From NCBI GenBank assembly GCA_934755305.1, contig CAKVLD010000066.1:1-15653 (forward strand): 15,653 bases of DNA, in the 5' to 3' direction. Of the stretch, positions 13,200 to 15,653 are shown piece after piece (the stretch's first letter is position 1; each line of letters starts with the position of its first letter). This DNA is from an uncultured Clostridium sp. GTDB lineage: Bacteria; Bacillota; Clostridia; Clostridiales; Clostridiaceae. Under the pieces are notes generated by a model. It was not told the origin of the DNA and searched no databases. It saw nothing but the letters and a program-made list of their open reading frames with translations. Position numbers and translations under genes: made by a program.

Positions 13200-15200
13200 T
13201 TATGATTTTATCAATTTTATCTCTAGAGCTTCGATTTTTTTCTTTTTGCCAGTAGTACCTGCAACTTGCCCATCACTAACCCAAGCTTGCCATCCTATAT
13301 CTTGTACATGAGCTCTATAATATACTTTATATCCTGGATAATTAGTTAGCGTTATTTTTATAGCTTCCATTCTTAAACTCTTATCAGTAGTACCTGCAAC
13401 TTGCCCATCACTAACCCAAGCTTGCCATCCTATATCTTGTACATGAGTTTGATAATTAATTTTTGCATTTTTAGGTTGATTAACTAGGTTTATACTTATA
13501 GCTTCCATTCTTAAGTTTTTACCAGTAGTACCTGCAGTTTGCCCATCCCCAACCCAAGCTTGCCATCCATCATTTTCAACATGAGCTTGATATTTAACTA
13601 ATGTTATTTTAGGAGTAATTATAATTTGTATAGCTTCTATTTGAAGATTTTTGCCAGTAGTACCTGCAATTTGTCCTTCACTAACCCAATCTTGCCATCC
13701 ATGACCTTTAATTGAAACTCTATATTGAACAGCATACCCAGGGTAATTAGTAAGATATATTTTTATAGATTCTATACCATAATTCTTACCAGTGGTACCA
13801 GATAAAGCACCATTAGATGCAGTACTAACCCAACCTATATTTTGAACATGGCTTTGATAATTAATCTTAGCTCCTGAAGGAGCATTAAGCAAAGAAATTT
13901 TTATACATTCTATATTATTATTTCCGTTATATATTCCTCCTGTAGCACCATCTATCACAGAATTTTGCCAACCTATATTTTGAACATGACATTGATAAGT
14001 GACTTTTTTTCCTTGCATATTTGAAATAACTCTCTCTATAGCTGCTTTAGCATTAACTCTTCCCCATCCATAATATATATCTTTACCTTTGGTACCTAAG
14101 TCAACTGCTGTATTAAATAATATATTTTTTACCTCATCAACTGTTAACTTTGAATTTTTAACAAGCATCAAAGCTACTACAGCAGCAATAACGGGTGATG
14201 CCATGGATGTTCCAGACATAGCTCCATATTTTCCATTTGGTAATGTACTATAAATACTTGTTCCTGGTGCAGATATATCTTTAGTATCACCATAATTGGA
14301 GTAACTTGCTCTTTTGTCGTTACTATCAGTAGCCATTACCGCAATACAAACTTCAAAATCTGAAGGATAATGTTGAGTGCTTGAATTCTCATTACCAGCA
14401 GAACAAACAGTAACAACACCTTTATTTGCTGCAGAATTAATAGCTGTTTCTAACAACTTATCATAATATCCTTTTGCACCTAAAAAACCTAAACTCATAT
14501 TAATTACACGTGCACCATTATTAACTGCATATTCATAGCCCTTTAAGATATCACTAGTATAAGCAACTAAAGATGAATTTTTATATTTAAATACTCTTAT
14601 ACACATTAAGGATACTTTATTATAAGTTGCTCCAGATACCCCAATACCATTGTTACATACAGCTGATATTATTCCACTTACATGAGTACCATGACCTGTT
14701 ATATCATCAGTTATTGCTTTAAAATTATTAGTGGCATCTCTAGAAAATTTAATATTACTTTTTAAATCTGGATGAGTAGTATCAACACCTGTATCTAAAA
14801 CAGCCACTGAAATATTATTGTTAGTACCACTTCTAAAGTAATCCCATGCACTATACATTCCTATAGTTTGTAAATGATATTGAATGATAGGGTCATTTAC
14901 ATTTGCTTCTATAGTGCTTTCTTCTAATTTATACATAAAGTTAGGTTGAATATAATCTATCAAAGGATCATTTTCATATTTTTTAATAGCCTCTTCTACA
15001 GTAAAGTCAGAAGGTATATTAACTAGTAAATAATCATCTTCTACATTTCTTATATTTTCTATAGTTATGCTATTATCTATTGAATTAATAAGACTTATCT
15101 TTTCTAAATTAGTAGCATCCTTTTGGAACTTAACTAATACTTCTCCTTCCCTATATGGAATCATATTAGTTTCTACAGTGTCTTTATTTGTTTCATCCAT
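13200..15200 (-). CDS. Subtilisin-like (S8) serine protease with six C-terminal ChW repeats
   Basis: A 666-residue protease. Residues about 15-90 look like an I9-type propeptide (EGEVLVKFQ to IDYIQPNF). The S8 catalytic domain (about 105-395) has Asp136 (AVLDTGVD), His170 (GHGTHVSG), oxyanion Asn270 (SAGNEN) and Ser332 (SGTSMASP), all intact. Six clostridial hydrophobic (ChW, G-W containing) repeats fill about 401-663 and in this group are thought to bind wall or substrate. The start is ATG 15200: AGGTGA lies five bases upstream, and an in-frame ATG at 15272 falls in the -10 of the predicted promoter. With this start there is no signal peptide, odd for a protein with extracellular-type repeats. 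It could be exported non-classically, act in or on spores as Csp proteases do, or have a mis-chosen start. It appears monocistronic. Confidence 0.93.
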   Translation of the reverse strand: MDETNKDTVETNMIPYREGEVLVKFQKDATNLEKISLINSIDNSITIENIRNVEDDYLLVNIPSDFTVEEAIKKYENDPLIDYIQPNFMYKLEESTIEANVNDPIIQYHLQTIGMYSAWDYFRSGTNNNISVAVLDTGVDTTHPDLKSNIKFSRDATNNFKAITDDITGHGTHVSGIISAVCNNGIGVSGATYNKVSLMCIRVFKYKNSSLVAYTSDILKGYEYAVNNGARVINMSLGFLGAKGYYDKLLETAINSAANKGVVTVCSAGNENSSTQHYPSDFEVCIAVMATDSNDKRASYSNYGDTKDISAPGTSIYSTLPNGKYGAMSGTSMASPVIAAVVALMLVKNSKLTVDEVKNILFNTAVDLGTKGKDIYYGWGRVNAKAAIERVISNMQGKKVTYQCHVQNIGWQNSVIDGATGGIYNGNNNIECIKISLLNAPSGAKINYQSHVQNIGWVSTASNGALSGTTGKNYGIESIKIYLTNYPGYAVQYRVSIKGHGWQDWVSEGQIAGTTGKNLQIEAIQIIITPKITLVKYQAHVENDGWQAWVGDGQTAGTTGKNLRMEAISINLVNQPKNAKINYQTHVQDIGWQAWVSDGQVAGTTDKSLRMEAIKITLTNYPGYKVYYRAHVQDIGWQAWVSDGQVAGTTGKKKKIEALEIKLIKS
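13212..14000 (-). repeat. Six tandem ChW repeat units within the subtilase gene
   Basis: Units of about 36 residues at roughly 135-140 bp spacing, each with Y-x-x-H-V-x-x-x-G-W and a G-T-T-G-K-x-x-x-I/M-E-A/S-I core. The first lacks the standard GTTGK, and the third replaces the H-V with S-I. The two C-terminal units share 63 identical bases (13250-13312 and 13385-13447), the mark of a recent duplication or gene conversion. Confidence 0.9.
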
Positions 15201-15270
15201 ACACTTCACCTGTTTTTTTATTAAAATAATAGTTAACATTTGTTTTAACCTATATAATATAATATTCGAC

Positions 15271-15299
15271 ATTACAGAATATATTGCATGTCATTTCAA
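15271..15299 (-). promoter_or_regulatory. Subtilase promoter
   Basis: On the minus strand TTGAAA (15294-15299) is 17 bp from TGTAAT (15271-15276). Transcription would start near 15264, leaving about 64 leader bases before the ATG at 15200 and excluding translation from 15272. Confidence 0.6.
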
Positions 15300-15308
15300 C
15301 CAAAAATA

Positions 15309-15349
15309 AAAAATCCTAATGTACAATATTCTTATACACTAGGATTTTT
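15309..15349 (-). terminator. Terminator of the surface-protein gene
   Basis: A 15-bp stem (15309-15323 with 15335-15349) is broken at one position on the plus strand (A-C) but reads as a G-U wobble on the minus strand, which supports use by the minus-strand gene ending at 15365. The core ATCCTA/TAGGAT resembles the gshAB-arsR terminator. Confidence 0.78.
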
Positions 15350-15364
15350 AGTAAAACTTTCAGT

Positions 15365-15653
15365 TTAATGTTTTGCCTTGTATCTTAATTTTTTAAGTAT
15401 TATGTATATAAAAGTTGAAGCAGAAAATACAAGTAAACTTATTATTAATGTTAAATTTGAAAATACATTATCGCCAGTTCTTGTATTCTCCTTATCCTCC
15501 TTTATATCTTGTAAAGGTATATTTGTATTTAAAGAATCTGATATTTTAGAATCCTCCTCTTCAATATCATTATCTGATATATCTGTATCTGGCTTATCCG
15601 TATCTGGTTTATCTATATCTGATATATCTGTATCTGATATATCTGTATCTGGC
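15365..15653 (-). CDS. C-terminus of a surface protein with Asp-rich repeats and membrane/sortase-like anchor (partial)
   Basis: The last 95 residues of a minus-strand gene whose 5' part lies outside the window. Seen in order: six tandem pentapeptides of the form D-T/I/N-D-I/K-S/P/E, an acidic linker (EEEDSKISDS), a charged spacer (QDIKEDKEN), the motif T-R-T-G-D-N, a hydrophobic helix (about 20 residues, SNLTLIISLLVFSASTFIYI) and a basic tail (KKLRYKAKH). This order matches Gram-positive cell-wall sorting signals, but the motif lacks the proline of LPxTG or PxTG, so it may be a degenerate sorting signal or simply a membrane anchor. The acidic repeats would act as an extended, wall-spanning stalk. 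The N-terminal function cannot be known here. Its own terminator follows the stop. Confidence 0.78.
   Translation of the reverse strand, partial: PDTDISDTDISDIDKPDTDKPDTDISDNDIEEEDSKISDSLNTNIPLQDIKEDKENTRTGDNVFSNLTLIISLLVFSASTFIYIILKKLRYKAKH
15560..15652 (-). repeat. 15-bp tandem repeat encoding Asp-rich pentapeptides
   Basis: About six imperfect 15-bp units (minus-strand GATACAGATATATCA type) encode DTDIS, DIDKP and DTDKP variants, and the array probably continues beyond the window edge. Near-identical units make it prone to slippage and length variation. Confidence 0.8.

Noticed and set aside
15201..15272. Upstream in-frame extension of the subtilase as a possible signal peptide
   Set aside because: It has no ribosome binding site, its ATG falls in the predicted -10, and the residues lack a clear signal-peptide pattern.

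Overview
The window is AT-rich (GC clearly below 30 percent by eye), has strong Gram-positive ribosome binding sites, an ArsR regulator, a bifunctional GshAB, clostridial hydrophobic (ChW) repeats and twin YkuD transpeptidases with PG_binding_4-type regions. This fits a low-GC Clostridia chromosome, most likely Clostridium sensu stricto. Species cannot be fixed from the sequence. Apart from the recombinase, nothing looks like phage, IS or plasmid; there is no rRNA, CRISPR array or tRNA that I can see.

Left part (1-5446). A possible upstream gene tail and a terminator are followed by a PLP enzyme of the YnbB / methionine gamma-lyase-like family on the plus strand. It converges on a small membrane protein that looks like a DUF3267 zincin whose HExxH site has lost its glutamate. 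Next is lexA on the minus strand, with a near-consensus promoter and two tandem GAAC-N4-GTTT boxes. A divergent plus-strand pair follows: a small acidic four-cysteine protein and a lipoprotein. The lipoprotein converges on a 454-residue tyrosine recombinase with an extra N-terminal HTH region, a TTG start, and a 13-bp-arm inverted repeat just upstream of its promoter.

Middle (5447-6207). This is about 0.76 kb of extremely AT-rich DNA without a credible gene, holding inverted repeats and an 18-bp direct repeat.

Thiol block (6208-9043, minus strand). gshAB and an ArsR-family regulator with a C-x3-C-x-C motif form a tight operon. Its TTGACA-17-TATATT promoter is covered by overlapping ATCTAT/ATAGAT inverted repeats, which suggests feedback control of glutathione synthesis by a thiol, metal or arsenite sensor.

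Envelope block (9064-15653, all minus strand). An EamA-type transporter, two paralogous membrane-anchored L,D-transpeptidases, a subtilase with six ChW repeats, and the C-terminus of a surface protein with Asp-rich pentapeptide repeats and a membrane or sortase-type anchor. Each has its own terminator, and promoters can be proposed for most, so these are largely monocistronic units rather than one operon.
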